Under the pieces are notes generated by a model. It was not told where the DNA came from. It did not search any database and saw nothing but the letters and a program-made list of their open reading frames with translations. A stretch of 29,184 bases of DNA from Faecalibacterium sp. CAG:1138 (lineage in GTDB: Bacteria > Bacillota > Clostridia > Christensenellales > CAG-917): positions 121,497 to 150,680 of the forward strand of contig HF988640.1 of the NCBI GenBank assembly GCA_000434675.1, written 5' to 3'. The translations under genes were made by a program, and so were the position numbers. This document shows, one piece after another, positions 1-7,564 of the stretch (position 1 is its first letter; every line of letters begins with the position of its first letter).

Positions 1-572
1 TCGGAAGAGGAGTACTCGACGCTTGCGCCCGCAACTCCCGCGGGATAGACGATGCCGGAAACGAAATAGGTGCCGGCAGGTACGGAGGCGTAATAGGCTC
101 CGTCTGCGTTTTTGAGAAGTTCGACTTCGCCGGAAAACGCGTCGGTAACCTGAACGCCGAGTTCCAAAGCTCCGCTGGAGGTTACGTTGAACAGCACGCT
201 GTCGCTGTAGCCGCCGTCGGTGGAAGTGCAGGTTATTTTCGCCACGCCCACGCCTTCGAGCAAAAATTTGCCGTCGTCCGACAGCCCGACGATGTCGGTC
301 GGGTTGCCTTCCGCGTCGGTTATGACGGTTTTGAAGGTTTTATCTTTGGCTTTCACGGGGCGAACCTCCACGCCGAGGTCGTCAAGATAGAGTGGTCTTT
401 CGTCGTAGCCCGAGATGTCGAGGTGGAAGATGCCGTTCGTGCCTTTGTTGGTGATGACCAGTTTGTTTGCGTGAATGTCAACGCCTATGGCCGCGGCTCC
501 GGTGATCGCGAAAACCGCCACCAAAAACAGAAGCGGCAGAACTATCATCAATACGGTAACCAGTTTTCTCAT
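1..572 (-). CDS. Membrane-anchored Ig-like (Big_2-type) protein, C-terminus cut by window edge
   Basis: The gene starts with ATG at 572 and runs off the left edge, giving 190 complete codons. A GGAGGT ribosome binding site at 577-582 sits just before the start, and only one base separates it from the stop of the ABC permease, so it is the third gene of the exporter operon. Residues about 4-28 are a hydrophobic signal or anchor segment (LVTVLMIVLPLLFLVAVFAI). The following region is beta-rich. The stretch reading DIVGLSDDGKFLLEGVGVAK resembles bacterial Ig-like group 2 (Big_2) domains, where values are compared and 'G.a.it' strands end the fold. It is probably displayed outside the membrane. 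Its link to the exporter is inferred only from gene order. The remainder of the protein is unseen, so length and further domains are unknown. Confidence 0.75.
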   Translation of the reverse strand, partial: MRKLVTVLMIVLPLLFLVAVFAITGAAAIGVDIHANKLVITNKGTNGIFHLDISGYDERPLYLDDLGVEVRPVKAKDKTFKTVITDAEGNPTDIVGLSDDGKFLLEGVGVAKITCTSTDGGYSDSVLFNVTSSGALELGVQVTDAFSGEVELLKNADGAYYASVPAGTYFVSGIVYPAGVAGASVEYSSS

Positions 573-573
573 T

Positions 574-2265
574 TTACACCTCCGCGTTAAGATTTCTGTA
601 GGCCGATTTCAGACCTACCGAGAAATAGACTGCCGAAGCCAGCAGCAGCACTGCGGGAACGACCAGCGAAATGACGGTGCTCACGCCGTTTGCGTTTTGC
701 ATGGCGGCGGAGGAATTCCCCAGCAGCGCGGCAATCGCCTGATACAGCATGGCCGTGCCGAACGCACCGCTTACCAGAAGCGCCATCATTATAACTATGC
801 TTACGGTGCTGCCTGCTTCCTTGATTTCGCCGTCGTCGGTTTTCGGAAAATGCGGGTGATTGAGGTCCAGACGCGTCGCAAACATAATCTGAGCCACCGT
901 TATCATGGCGGCGGACGCAAACGTCATGACTGCCTCTTTCAGAGTTTCAAGCCCCGTTGCGGCAAGAACCACGGCCGTAAGCAATATGCTCGGCACGGAT
1001 ACCGCCGCGCAGAAAAGCATTTTCGCCGTCAGCACCTTGCTTGCCGAGAACGGCATCGTTTTGAGGCTCATCGCCATATATCCGTCGCGGCTTATGTTGG
1101 TCGAACAGAACGTGTTCGTCAGCGAGCCGTAAAGCACCGTAACGAACGTGCAAAGCTCGAAGCCCACTTTCACGTTCAGCACGCCGCCGAAAAGCTCGGC
1201 ACCGATTTTGGCGGAAAAATAGGCCATAATCGGAACGGTGAGCGCGGTGGTGAAGTACATGAAGGAATAGTTCGGCGTTCTGAGCACCAACAGAAATTCT
1301 TTTCTGATAAGCGCGGACAGGCGGTTTTTCGGAGCAAAATCAACGCCCTTTTTCTTCGGGTGAGGGACGCTGATGTTCAGCTTGGCCTGCGAAACCTTGA
1401 TAAACACCGCTCGCACCACCACCAGGCACGTTGCCGCGCAAACGGCAATCGTCAGAAGCAAAACGCCGACTGCACGATTGACGTTGCGCTTCAGCATAAG
1501 GTCGGCAAGATAATTTGCCGGGAAGCACGATTTGGAAAAAGCGATGATGCCGTTCATAACCTTTTCGTTGAAAAGAGAGTTTATGCGACCGGTGGACAGC
1601 AAATCTTCGGCGATGCCGAAAACGTAGCCGTAGCCGACCATAAACGCGCCCGCAATAAGCGTTATCAGAACGAACGTCAAAGCGTAACGCGAGGTAAGCT
1701 TTTTCTTTATCCAGTAATACGGAAGCACCACGACCGCCGAAACGCCCAGCGATATAACAGGCAAAAGCAGACATTCGGCAAAGGTCATAACGACGTTGTA
1801 GGCGTCGATAAGCCCCGTCGTTTTGAAGAAGGTCAGATTCACCGGCAGCAGAAACAGCGAGGTGAAAGCGACTTGCCTGAGATACACTGCCGTCGTGTTT
1901 GCGAAAAAGATCTGCGCCCCCGAAAACGGCATGGTTATAATGATGTTCATGTCGCTGTCCTCAAACAGCGAACGACAAAATCCGCCCACGCCGACGAATA
2001 TGCACAGAACGAACAGTATGAAATAGACGATGGACATAATTTCGTACTGGCGCGCCTGCACGTCGGACACGCGGTCGATTTTGATGGCGGTGTAGGTTTC
2101 GACGAATTTTCCGAAAATCACCACGAAGGCAACTATCATCATCGCCACGAGAACCGCCATAATGACGAACGAACCCAAAGCGTCGGCACGATGCTTTTTG
2201 CTTTTGAAGTTCGGCATCATAAGTTTAAGCTGCTCGGTCAGGAGCAGTCTGTAGCCGTTTTTCAT
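574..2265 (-). CDS. ABC exporter permease, ABC-2-like, about 12 membrane segments
   Basis: A 563-residue, very hydrophobic protein with about twelve predicted membrane segments, the first at residues about 30-52. Its start overlaps the stop of the ATPase gene by four bases (2262-2265), the usual mark of translational coupling. The segment DSDMNIIITMPFSGAQIFFA, after the second membrane span, resembles the conserved cytoplasmic motif of large Bacillota ABC-2-type permeases ('D.d...l..lPis...i'). A second similar element, MAMSLKTMPFSASKVLTAK, appears in the C-terminal half, so the protein looks like two fused permease halves. That would let one polypeptide pair with an ATPase dimer. Substrate is unknown; related systems export peptides, lipids or antibiotics. 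The family is clear at the level of ABC permease, not below. Confidence 0.85.
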   Translation of the reverse strand: MKNGYRLLLTEQLKLMMPNFKSKKHRADALGSFVIMAVLVAMMIVAFVVIFGKFVETYTAIKIDRVSDVQARQYEIMSIVYFILFVLCIFVGVGGFCRSLFEDSDMNIIITMPFSGAQIFFANTTAVYLRQVAFTSLFLLPVNLTFFKTTGLIDAYNVVMTFAECLLLPVISLGVSAVVVLPYYWIKKKLTSRYALTFVLITLIAGAFMVGYGYVFGIAEDLLSTGRINSLFNEKVMNGIIAFSKSCFPANYLADLMLKRNVNRAVGVLLLTIAVCAATCLVVVRAVFIKVSQAKLNISVPHPKKKGVDFAPKNRLSALIRKEFLLVLRTPNYSFMYFTTALTVPIMAYFSAKIGAELFGGVLNVKVGFELCTFVTVLYGSLTNTFCSTNISRDGYMAMSLKTMPFSASKVLTAKMLFCAAVSVPSILLTAVVLAATGLETLKEAVMTFASAAMITVAQIMFATRLDLNHPHFPKTDDGEIKEAGSTVSIVIMMALLVSGAFGTAMLYQAIAALLGNSSAAMQNANGVSTVISLVVPAVLLLASAVYFSVGLKSAYRNLNAEV

Positions 2266-3068
2266 TTCTGCTCCTTTTGCGTCTTGCGGAGAACGGTTTT
2301 TTGCAAAAAGTAGTTCTCGAGGTCAACGCCCGGATTTTGCGCCACGAAGTCGCGTATAACGAAGTCGTCGGTTTTTTGTCCGCCCTGAATGATGACGGCG
2401 CGCTTACAGATCTTTTCCACGGAATTGATGTTGTGCGACGAAAACAGAATGGCGTTGCCGTTTAGGGCGTATTCTTTCATAAAGGCCGCAACTTTCGCGC
2501 TCGTCAAAGGGTCGAGGCCGATCATCGGCTCGTCCAAAATCCACAGCTTCGGGCGGTGAATGACGCTGCCCATCATGCAGATTTTTTGGCGCATGCCGTG
2601 CGAATAGTCGCTTATAGGGTCCAAAAGTCTGTCGCCGAGCGGAAAAACCTTATCCAGATATTCTATGCGGCGAAGCCTCGTTTTTTCGTCCACGCCGTAA
2701 GCGTCCGCCATAAAGGCCAGATATTCCAGCCCCGTCATTTTCACGAAAACGTCGTGGCGGTCGGAAACGAAACCGAAGGTCGATTTTGCGCGGACCGGTT
2801 CGGTTTTGATGTTGAATCCGTTTATTTTTATGCTGCCTTCGCCGAACGGAAGCATGCCTGTCAGACATTTGAGTGTGGTCGATTTTCCCGCGCCGTTATG
2901 GCCCAAAAGCCCCACGATTTCGCCGGGGTTCACGGTCATGTTGAAATCCTTAACGGCGTACACGTCGGACGACGGATACTTTTTGCCGAGGTTTTTGATT
3001 TCGATTGCAGGCACTTCTTGTTTCTTTCGTGCAAGGCGCGAAGGCTGTTTTTGATTGTTGTCGTTCAT
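2262..3068 (-). CDS. ABC exporter ATP-binding protein
   Basis: A 268-residue nucleotide-binding subunit. The Walker A motif GHNGAGKST is at residues 56-64, the signature is the variant YSHGMRQK, Walker B is LWILDEP, and the switch histidine lies in SSH (LFSSHNINSVEKIC). This is the ABC-2 exporter ATPase type (NatA/CcmA-like). A GGAGA ribosome binding site precedes the ATG at 3068. The N-terminal 20 residues are polar and lysine-rich before the domain begins at AIEIKNLGKKY. It is the first gene of an operon with the permease (four-base overlap) and the Ig-like protein. I could not recognise a good -35 box between it and the upstream terminator at 3158-3182. Confidence 0.93.
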   Translation of the reverse strand: MNDNNQKQPSRLARKKQEVPAIEIKNLGKKYPSSDVYAVKDFNMTVNPGEIVGLLGHNGAGKSTTLKCLTGMLPFGEGSIKINGFNIKTEPVRAKSTFGFVSDRHDVFVKMTGLEYLAFMADAYGVDEKTRLRRIEYLDKVFPLGDRLLDPISDYSHGMRQKICMMGSVIHRPKLWILDEPMIGLDPLTSAKVAAFMKEYALNGNAILFSSHNINSVEKICKRAVIIQGGQKTDDFVIRDFVAQNPGVDLENYFLQKTVLRKTQKEQK

Positions 3069-3157
3069 GAAATTCTCCGATTTAAGTTAGTTTGTGCAAA
3101 GGAAGACAAATATAATCTTTTAAATAAAAAAGCCGCTTCCCGAATTTTTTGCGCGCG

Positions 3158-3182
3158 AAAAACAGCGCACCGACGTGCGCTG
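3158..3182 (-). terminator. Intrinsic terminator after the small membrane protein gene
   Basis: On the minus strand CAGCGCAC, a GTCG loop and GTGCGCTG form an eight-pair stem (3163-3182) followed by five T. It lies 14 bases after the stop of the gene at 3196, and separates that gene from the ABC operon. Confidence 0.85.
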
Positions 3183-3195
3183 ACGGATTTTTACG

Positions 3196-3696
3196 CTAAT
3201 TGCGAAGCTGCTTGAGTTTTAAGTAAAGGTTGGACTCCGAAAAATTCGGGCAGGAATAAAAGGCCTCTATTTCGGAAAGAACTTTTCCGCATGCCGATTT
3301 GAAAACGGCCACGAAATAGCAAGCCGCCAAAAGCGCGAAAGTAAGCGCACAGTTGGCAAAGATAATCATAGTTACGAAAATGCAAACGAGGTTAAGCGCG
3401 CCGAAAAGCGAGCGTGTGCCGAAAAACAGGTTGGCAGTCTTTCTCATAAATTCCACAAACCTTGCCGAAAGCGCCGCGGTAAGCGAATCGCTGCAAGCGG
3501 AAAGAAGCGCCGTAATCGCGCCCGACAACAGAATAAACCCGCCGAGGTGGAAGACGCCGTGCTTCGTTTTGTGGTATATGAGGTCGATTTTGGTATTGCG
3601 GCAAAGGCCTTCCGCGGAAACTGCGGAGGCGGTCCTCATCATCGAAACGGCGATGATGAACAAAATTGCCGTCAATACTATTGCGTAAGAAACCAT
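3196..3696 (-). CDS. Small membrane protein, about four membrane segments, unknown function
   Basis: A 166-residue protein if the ATG at 3696 is used. I choose this start because GAGGT lies at 3701-3705, four bases upstream, and the protein then opens directly with a membrane segment (MVSYAIVLTAILFIIAVSMM). An upstream in-frame TTG at 3747 would add 17 polar residues but has no ribosome binding site. Three more hydrophobic segments follow: HLGGFILLSGAITALLSAC, ALNLVCIFVTMIIFANCALTF and ALLAACYFVAVFK, with a charged C-terminal tail. I do not recognise a family. The 20-residue spacing and repeated small residues suggest a compact helical bundle. It has its own promoter and terminator. Confidence 0.7.
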   Translation of the reverse strand: MVSYAIVLTAILFIIAVSMMRTASAVSAEGLCRNTKIDLIYHKTKHGVFHLGGFILLSGAITALLSACSDSLTAALSARFVEFMRKTANLFFGTRSLFGALNLVCIFVTMIIFANCALTFALLAACYFVAVFKSACGKVLSEIEAFYSCPNFSESNLYLKLKQLRN

Positions 3697-3850
3697 TCTG
3701 ACCTCGTTTGGCGAAAAAACCGAAAAGTTTTGCCGCCCTTCGGACAAAGCCGTTTTTTTCGGACTATACGTTGTAGAACGTCCGAATCGCCGGGCATCGC
3801 ATAATTATTATAAGAATAACGTGCGTATGCGTGTGTAGCGATAATATAAT

Positions 3851-3879
3851 TTTTTAGCACAATTACCAGATATTGTCAA
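3851..3879 (-). promoter_or_regulatory. Sigma-A-type promoter for the small membrane protein
   Basis: On the minus strand a perfect TTGACA (3874-3879) is 17 bases from TAAAAA (3851-3856). This would give a leader of about 150 bases, which contains a six-pair hairpin (TCGGAC/GTCCGA, 3759-3785). The -10 box is a weak match. Confidence 0.5.
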
Positions 3880-3884
3880 CTAAA

Positions 3885-3957
3885 TTCGCCCGAAATCGAC
3901 AAATTTAGGGCGAACGTGCATAAAATCGGGGCGATTTTCGTCAAAATTTCGGGCGAA
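3885..3957. repeat. Perfect 12-base inverted repeat between divergent promoters
   Basis: TTCGCCCGAAAT at 3885-3896 is exactly reverse-complemented by ATTTCGGGCGAA at 3946-3957. A further partial copy, GGGCGAA, lies at 3908-3914. The arms flank a 49-base centre and sit between the two divergent promoters, so this could be an operator pair or a structured leader. The rest of the 3697-4147 gap holds the two promoters and no gene that I can support. Confidence 0.45.
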
Positions 3958-3988
3958 AGCCGCAAAAACGTTCAAAACAAAAAAACCC

Positions 3989-4017
3989 TTGCAAAAGCAA
4001 ACGGCATGATGTATAAT
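3989..4017 (+). promoter_or_regulatory. Sigma-A promoter for dut and the serpin
   Basis: TTGCAA (3989-3994), a 17-base spacer, and a perfect TATAAT (4012-4017), about 130 bases before the dut start. Confidence 0.75.
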
Positions 4018-4147
4018 GTACTTAAATCAAGCGGCCTTTGCCGCCGAGAAACAAAACACATTACGTATGCAAATTGACCAAACGCAAAGTTTATCGGTTG
4101 TTTTTTATCTGTAAACGGTGCGTTACGTCAAAAAGTGAGGGTAACGA

Positions 4148-4576
4148 ATGAAAGTGAAAATCAAAAAACTGGATAAAAAAGCAGTGGTTCCGTCCTACGC
4201 TTCCGCCGGCGCCGCAGGCGCGGATTTGTACGCGGTGGAAGGCAAAATCGTGCCTGCCGGGCAAGTCGTCAGGTTCGGCACGGGGATAAGCGTCGAGCTT
4301 CCGACCGACACCGTGGGGCTGGTTTTTGCAAGAAGCGGGCTGGCAACCAAGCGCAATCTTGCGCCTGCGAATAAGGTAGGAGTCGTGGACAGCGACTACA
4401 GGGGCGAAATCATCGTCGCGCTTCACAATTTCGGTATGAAGGACGAAGAAATTGTGGCCGGCGAACGCATCGCCCAACTGGTCATAATGCCGTATTACAC
4501 GGCCGAATTTGAAATTTCGGACGAACTTGGCGTCACGGCTCGCGGAGACGGAGGCTTCGGATCGACCGGGAAATAA
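4148..4576 (+). CDS. dut: Deoxyuridine 5'-triphosphate nucleotidohydrolase (dUTPase)
   Basis: Hydrolyses dUTP to dUMP and pyrophosphate, keeping uracil out of DNA and feeding dTMP synthesis. The 142 residues match the trimeric family in length and carry all five motifs in order: GADLYA (residues about 24-29), FARSGLATK, the uracil-binding GVVDSDYRGEI hairpin, GERIAQLVI, and the C-terminal flexible RGDGGFGSTG that closes over the substrate. A GAGGGT ribosome binding site precedes the ATG at 4148. Only 33 bases separate it from the serpin gene, with no terminator, so the two are probably co-transcribed. No functional link between the two is apparent. Confidence 0.97.
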   Translation: MKVKIKKLDKKAVVPSYASAGAAGADLYAVEGKIVPAGQVVRFGTGISVELPTDTVGLVFARSGLATKRNLAPANKVGVVDSDYRGEIIVALHNFGMKDEEIVAGERIAQLVIMPYYTAEFEISDELGVTARGDGGFGSTGK

Positions 4577-4609
4577 AAAGCTTGCCAAGCTGCAAGGAAA
4601 GGAGATTTT

Positions 4610-5905
4610 ATGAAAAGCAAATTTTTGAAGGTCATAGCGGCCGTCGGAATTCTGCCTTTGTGTATGGGGATATTCGCCGCGTGCACGGGTACGAAAATGA
4701 AAAGTCAAAAGATTTCGGAAGACAAAATAGTTTACGCCGAAGCCGACACGTCGATTTTCGAAATGGAAGAAACAAGGCGCGCAATGACGAGCTTTGCCGC
4801 AGACCTCTTCAGAAAAAACACCGAGTCCGGCAAAAACTCCATGCTGTCGCCGCTGTCGGCCTATCTGTGTCTTTCGATGTGCGCAAACGGCGCAGGCGGC
4901 ATCACCAAATCCGAAATGGAAAAGGTTTTGGGGCTTGACATGGACGCGCTTAATTTGTATTGCGCGAATCTTTATTCCAGAATAAACGAAAACAAACAGC
5001 TTGAAGAATATCTTTCCACCTCCAACGCGATATGGTATAACGACGCCTACGGCATCATGCCGAAGAAAAACTTTTTGGACGTCAACGCCCTCTACTACGG
5101 CGTCGACCTCTACAAAGCGAACTTTAGGGACGTCAACGTTGCCGCCGACGTAAACCTTTGGATATCCAAAAAAACCGACGGCATGATCGAAAAGATGCTT
5201 GACAACGTGAACGAAAAAGCCATTATGCTTCTCGTGAACACCTTGCTCTTCGAGTCCAGATGGGCGCAGGCGGGTGGCTACAACAGAACGAACGTCGATT
5301 TCACCGATTCCGACGGCCGCACGAAATCCGTAAGCGGGTTTTATTCGACGGGTTACAGCTATTTCAAATCCGAAAACTTCCACGCATTCAAAACCGCTTA
5401 TGAAGCAAACGGAATTGCGTTTTACGGAATTCTTCCGACCGACGACGGAAAATATGGCGGCAAAGATGTAGATTTTGACAGTGTTATCGCCGGTTTTGAC
5501 GCAAATGAGATGTACGGCATTTTGAACGGCAGACAAAGAGAGCTATATATGGTTCACGCTATGACTCCGTGCTTCAAGTTCGACTACGAAGTGCAGCTTA
5601 GCGATTATTTTGCGAAAAACGGAATGCCGTCGGCGTTCGACATGTGGGGCGCGGATTTCTCGAACATGTACGAAACGACCGATGCGTTCAACGTGTATAT
5701 CTCAAACATATTGCAAAAGACTGCAATCGAGCTTGACGAAAACGGCACCAAGGCCGCGGCGGCAACGGTGATAGTGAATGCAACCGCTATGGATCCTTCG
5801 CAATTTACCCAAATCCAAATGTATCTCGACAGGCCATTCATCTTTATGATAGTGGACGAAGTGAGCGGAGTGCCTCTCTTTGTGGGAAGCGTCGCAAACG
5901 TATAA
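4610..5905 (+). CDS. Serpin-family protease inhibitor with lipoprotein signal
   Basis: A 431-residue protein. Residues 1-24 are a signal peptide ending in the lipobox FAAC, so Cys25 is the predicted lipid anchor and the protein should sit on the outer face of the membrane. The serpin fold follows from about residue 52: NSMLSPLSAYLCLSM (the 'SP.S....L' motif), NTLLFESRWA (near the shutter 'N.i.F.g.W') and the C-terminal DRPFIFMIVDEVSGVPLFVG. The reactive-loop hinge at 377-386 reads E-N-G-T-K-A-A-A-A-T, the small-residue pattern needed for loop insertion, so it is likely inhibitory. By spacing from the hinge, P1 falls near Ala393/Met394, suggesting an elastase- or subtilisin-like target; the loop is about five residues longer than in alpha-1-antitrypsin on the prime side. 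AAGGAGA precedes the ATG. Confidence 0.93.
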   Translation: MKSKFLKVIAAVGILPLCMGIFAACTGTKMKSQKISEDKIVYAEADTSIFEMEETRRAMTSFAADLFRKNTESGKNSMLSPLSAYLCLSMCANGAGGITKSEMEKVLGLDMDALNLYCANLYSRINENKQLEEYLSTSNAIWYNDAYGIMPKKNFLDVNALYYGVDLYKANFRDVNVAADVNLWISKKTDGMIEKMLDNVNEKAIMLLVNTLLFESRWAQAGGYNRTNVDFTDSDGRTKSVSGFYSTGYSYFKSENFHAFKTAYEANGIAFYGILPTDDGKYGGKDVDFDSVIAGFDANEMYGILNGRQRELYMVHAMTPCFKFDYEVQLSDYFAKNGMPSAFDMWGADFSNMYETTDAFNVYISNILQKTAIELDENGTKAAAATVIVNATAMDPSQFTQIQMYLDRPFIFMIVDEVSGVPLFVGSVANV

Positions 5906-5940
5906 CGATAATATATGACGAAAAAACGAACGATAACAAA

Positions 5941-5968
5941 AAACCACCTCGGCGAGGTGGTTTTTTTC
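5941..5968. terminator. Bidirectional terminator between serpin and MATE gene
   Basis: A ten-pair perfect stem (AAACCACCTC, loop GGC, GAGGTGGTTT; 5941-5963) with T runs in both directions lies between two convergent genes. Confidence 0.93.
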
Positions 5969-5978
5969 GGTTAAGTTT

Positions 5979-7367
5979 CTAAACGATCTGATTGAGCCAG
6001 ATTTTCTTTTTCAAAAGAATGAAGCCGAGCGACGCTTTCACCACGTCGACGCCGTTGACGATTGCGTACATCGGCATAATCGGAAGCGCGGTGCACTTTG
6101 CGATGATAAGCGCGATGGGGAAGTTCACCAGCAGCACGAAGCCGCAGTCGTAAACGAAAGTGACAAGCGTTTTTCCGCCGGAGCGAATGGTGAAGTAGCA
6201 GCTGTGCAAAAAGCTTTGGACGGGCATCAGAAGGGCGGCAACCCTCAAAATGTCGCAAGCTACGGTTTTGGCCTCTTCGGTGGTGTTGTAAATCTGAGGG
6301 AACAGGTGACTTGTGGAAAACAGCAGCACTGCCATAATCACGCCAACCGCCACGCTGAAAGCAATGAGTTTTCTGTCGGTGTCAACCGCTTCGTCGAATT
6401 TGCCTGCGCCGAGCATTTTGCCCAAAATTATGCCGACGGCGTTTCCGAGGGCCATATATGTTATGTTGAAAACGTTGACGATGGTGCTTGAAATGTTATA
6501 TCCCGCAACCACGGCAAGGCCGCGCTGACTGTAGCACTGGGCGAGCGCGCTTACGCCTATTGCCCAGAGCCCTTCGTTGAGAATGAGCGGCGAACCTTTT
6601 TTCAAAATGTCCAAAACAAGCTGTTTATCTATTGAAAACAGATGCTTTAACGTGCCTTTTATGAAAGGATACTTGTCGGACTTTGCCAAAGTGTAAACAA
6701 TCAGCACCGCAAGCTCCACAAATCTCGAGCTTACCGTGGCTATTGCCGCGCCCTTGACTCCCATAACCGGCGCGCCGAATTTGCCGAATATCAGAATATA
6801 GTTTCCCACGCAGTTCACAACGACTGCGGCAAGGCCCGCAATCATCGGCAAAAGTGTTTCTTCGGTTTCCCTGAGCGTGCCCGCAAAGGCCTGCGAGAAG
6901 GTGTAAGGCACGAGGCCGATAAGCATAATCCAGATGTAGTCGACGCCGTAGGAAAGGGTAAGTTCGAGGTCGCCTTCCTGACTTCCGTCGTTAAGATAAA
7001 GGCCGATAAGCTGTTTGCCAAAAAGCGCAAAAATCAGCACCGCCACGGCCAAAATGACCGTTCCGGCGATAAGTTTGAACCTGAAAGTCTGCCTTACGCC
7101 GTCGACGTTGCCCTTGCCGTGATATTGCGACGTGAATATGCCGCCTGCGGCCACTGTGCCGAAAACCATAAGATTAAAAACGAAAATAAGCTGGTTGACG
7201 ATGGCTACGCCCGACATTTGCTCCGTGCCGACCTGGCCGACCATGATGTTGTCCAGAAGGCTGACGAAATTGGTTATGCCGTTTTGCAGCATAATCGGCA
7301 GAGCAATTGCCAGAACGGTTTTGTAGAAGGCCTTGTCGCCGACGTATTTTTTGACAAAATTTTTCAT
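5979..7367 (-). CDS. MATE-family multidrug/toxic-compound efflux transporter
   Basis: A 462-residue integral membrane protein with about 12 segments in two homologous halves, as in the MATE family. Typical features are the opening KTVLAIALPIMLQNGITNFVSLLDNIMVGQVG and the later glycine-rich GVKGAAIATVSSRFVELAV, which ends the first half. Such proteins exchange Na+ or H+ for cationic drugs, toxins or metabolites. AGGTGA stands before the ATG at 7367, and a promoter lies upstream. Divergent from fhs. The substrate cannot be told from the sequence; a physiological role in folate or amino-acid efflux would be pure guesswork. Confidence 0.93.
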   Translation of the reverse strand: MKNFVKKYVGDKAFYKTVLAIALPIMLQNGITNFVSLLDNIMVGQVGTEQMSGVAIVNQLIFVFNLMVFGTVAAGGIFTSQYHGKGNVDGVRQTFRFKLIAGTVILAVAVLIFALFGKQLIGLYLNDGSQEGDLELTLSYGVDYIWIMLIGLVPYTFSQAFAGTLRETEETLLPMIAGLAAVVVNCVGNYILIFGKFGAPVMGVKGAAIATVSSRFVELAVLIVYTLAKSDKYPFIKGTLKHLFSIDKQLVLDILKKGSPLILNEGLWAIGVSALAQCYSQRGLAVVAGYNISSTIVNVFNITYMALGNAVGIILGKMLGAGKFDEAVDTDRKLIAFSVAVGVIMAVLLFSTSHLFPQIYNTTEEAKTVACDILRVAALLMPVQSFLHSCYFTIRSGGKTLVTFVYDCGFVLLVNFPIALIIAKCTALPIMPMYAIVNGVDVVKASLGFILLKKKIWLNQIV

Positions 7368-7398
7368 AGTTCACCTTGAAAGTAAAATAAACAGCAGG

Positions 7399-7427
7399 AT
7401 AATATCATACAAATATTTTTTTTGCAA
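7399..7427 (-). promoter_or_regulatory. Sigma-A promoter for the MATE gene
   Basis: On the minus strand TTGCAA (7422-7427), 17 bases, then TATTAT (7399-7404), about 30 bases before the start codon. Confidence 0.7.
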
Positions 7428-7507
7428 GCAAAAAGCCACGGAAAAACAAAAAAAGAATTTTTCTTTCTCAAAAAACCGTTCGGGCGGCAAATCAAACCGA
7501 AAAATCG

Positions 7508-7536
7508 TTGATTTTAGGCCCGAAACGGTGTATAAT
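7508..7536 (+). promoter_or_regulatory. Sigma-A promoter for fhs
   Basis: TTGATT (7508-7513), 17-base spacer, perfect TATAAT (7531-7536). The transcript leader would be only about 20 bases, leaving no room for a riboswitch. Confidence 0.8.
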
Positions 7537-7564
7537 ATAAACATCTGATTTCGGAGGACGGAAA

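Noticed and set aside
475..2313. 612-residue open frame on the plus strand over the ABC permease
   Set aside because: It lies opposite a membrane protein with clear family features, and its product is rich in His/Arg/Gln without a recognisable domain. Codon bias in the true gene leaves the opposite frame free of stops.
3697..3860. Small minus-strand frame upstream of the small membrane protein
   Set aside because: It overlaps the promoter and leader, has no ribosome binding site and no hydrophobic or known domain.
4091..5536. 481-residue frame on the minus strand over dut and the serpin
   Set aside because: It covers two well-supported genes on the other strand and has no ribosome binding site or domain.
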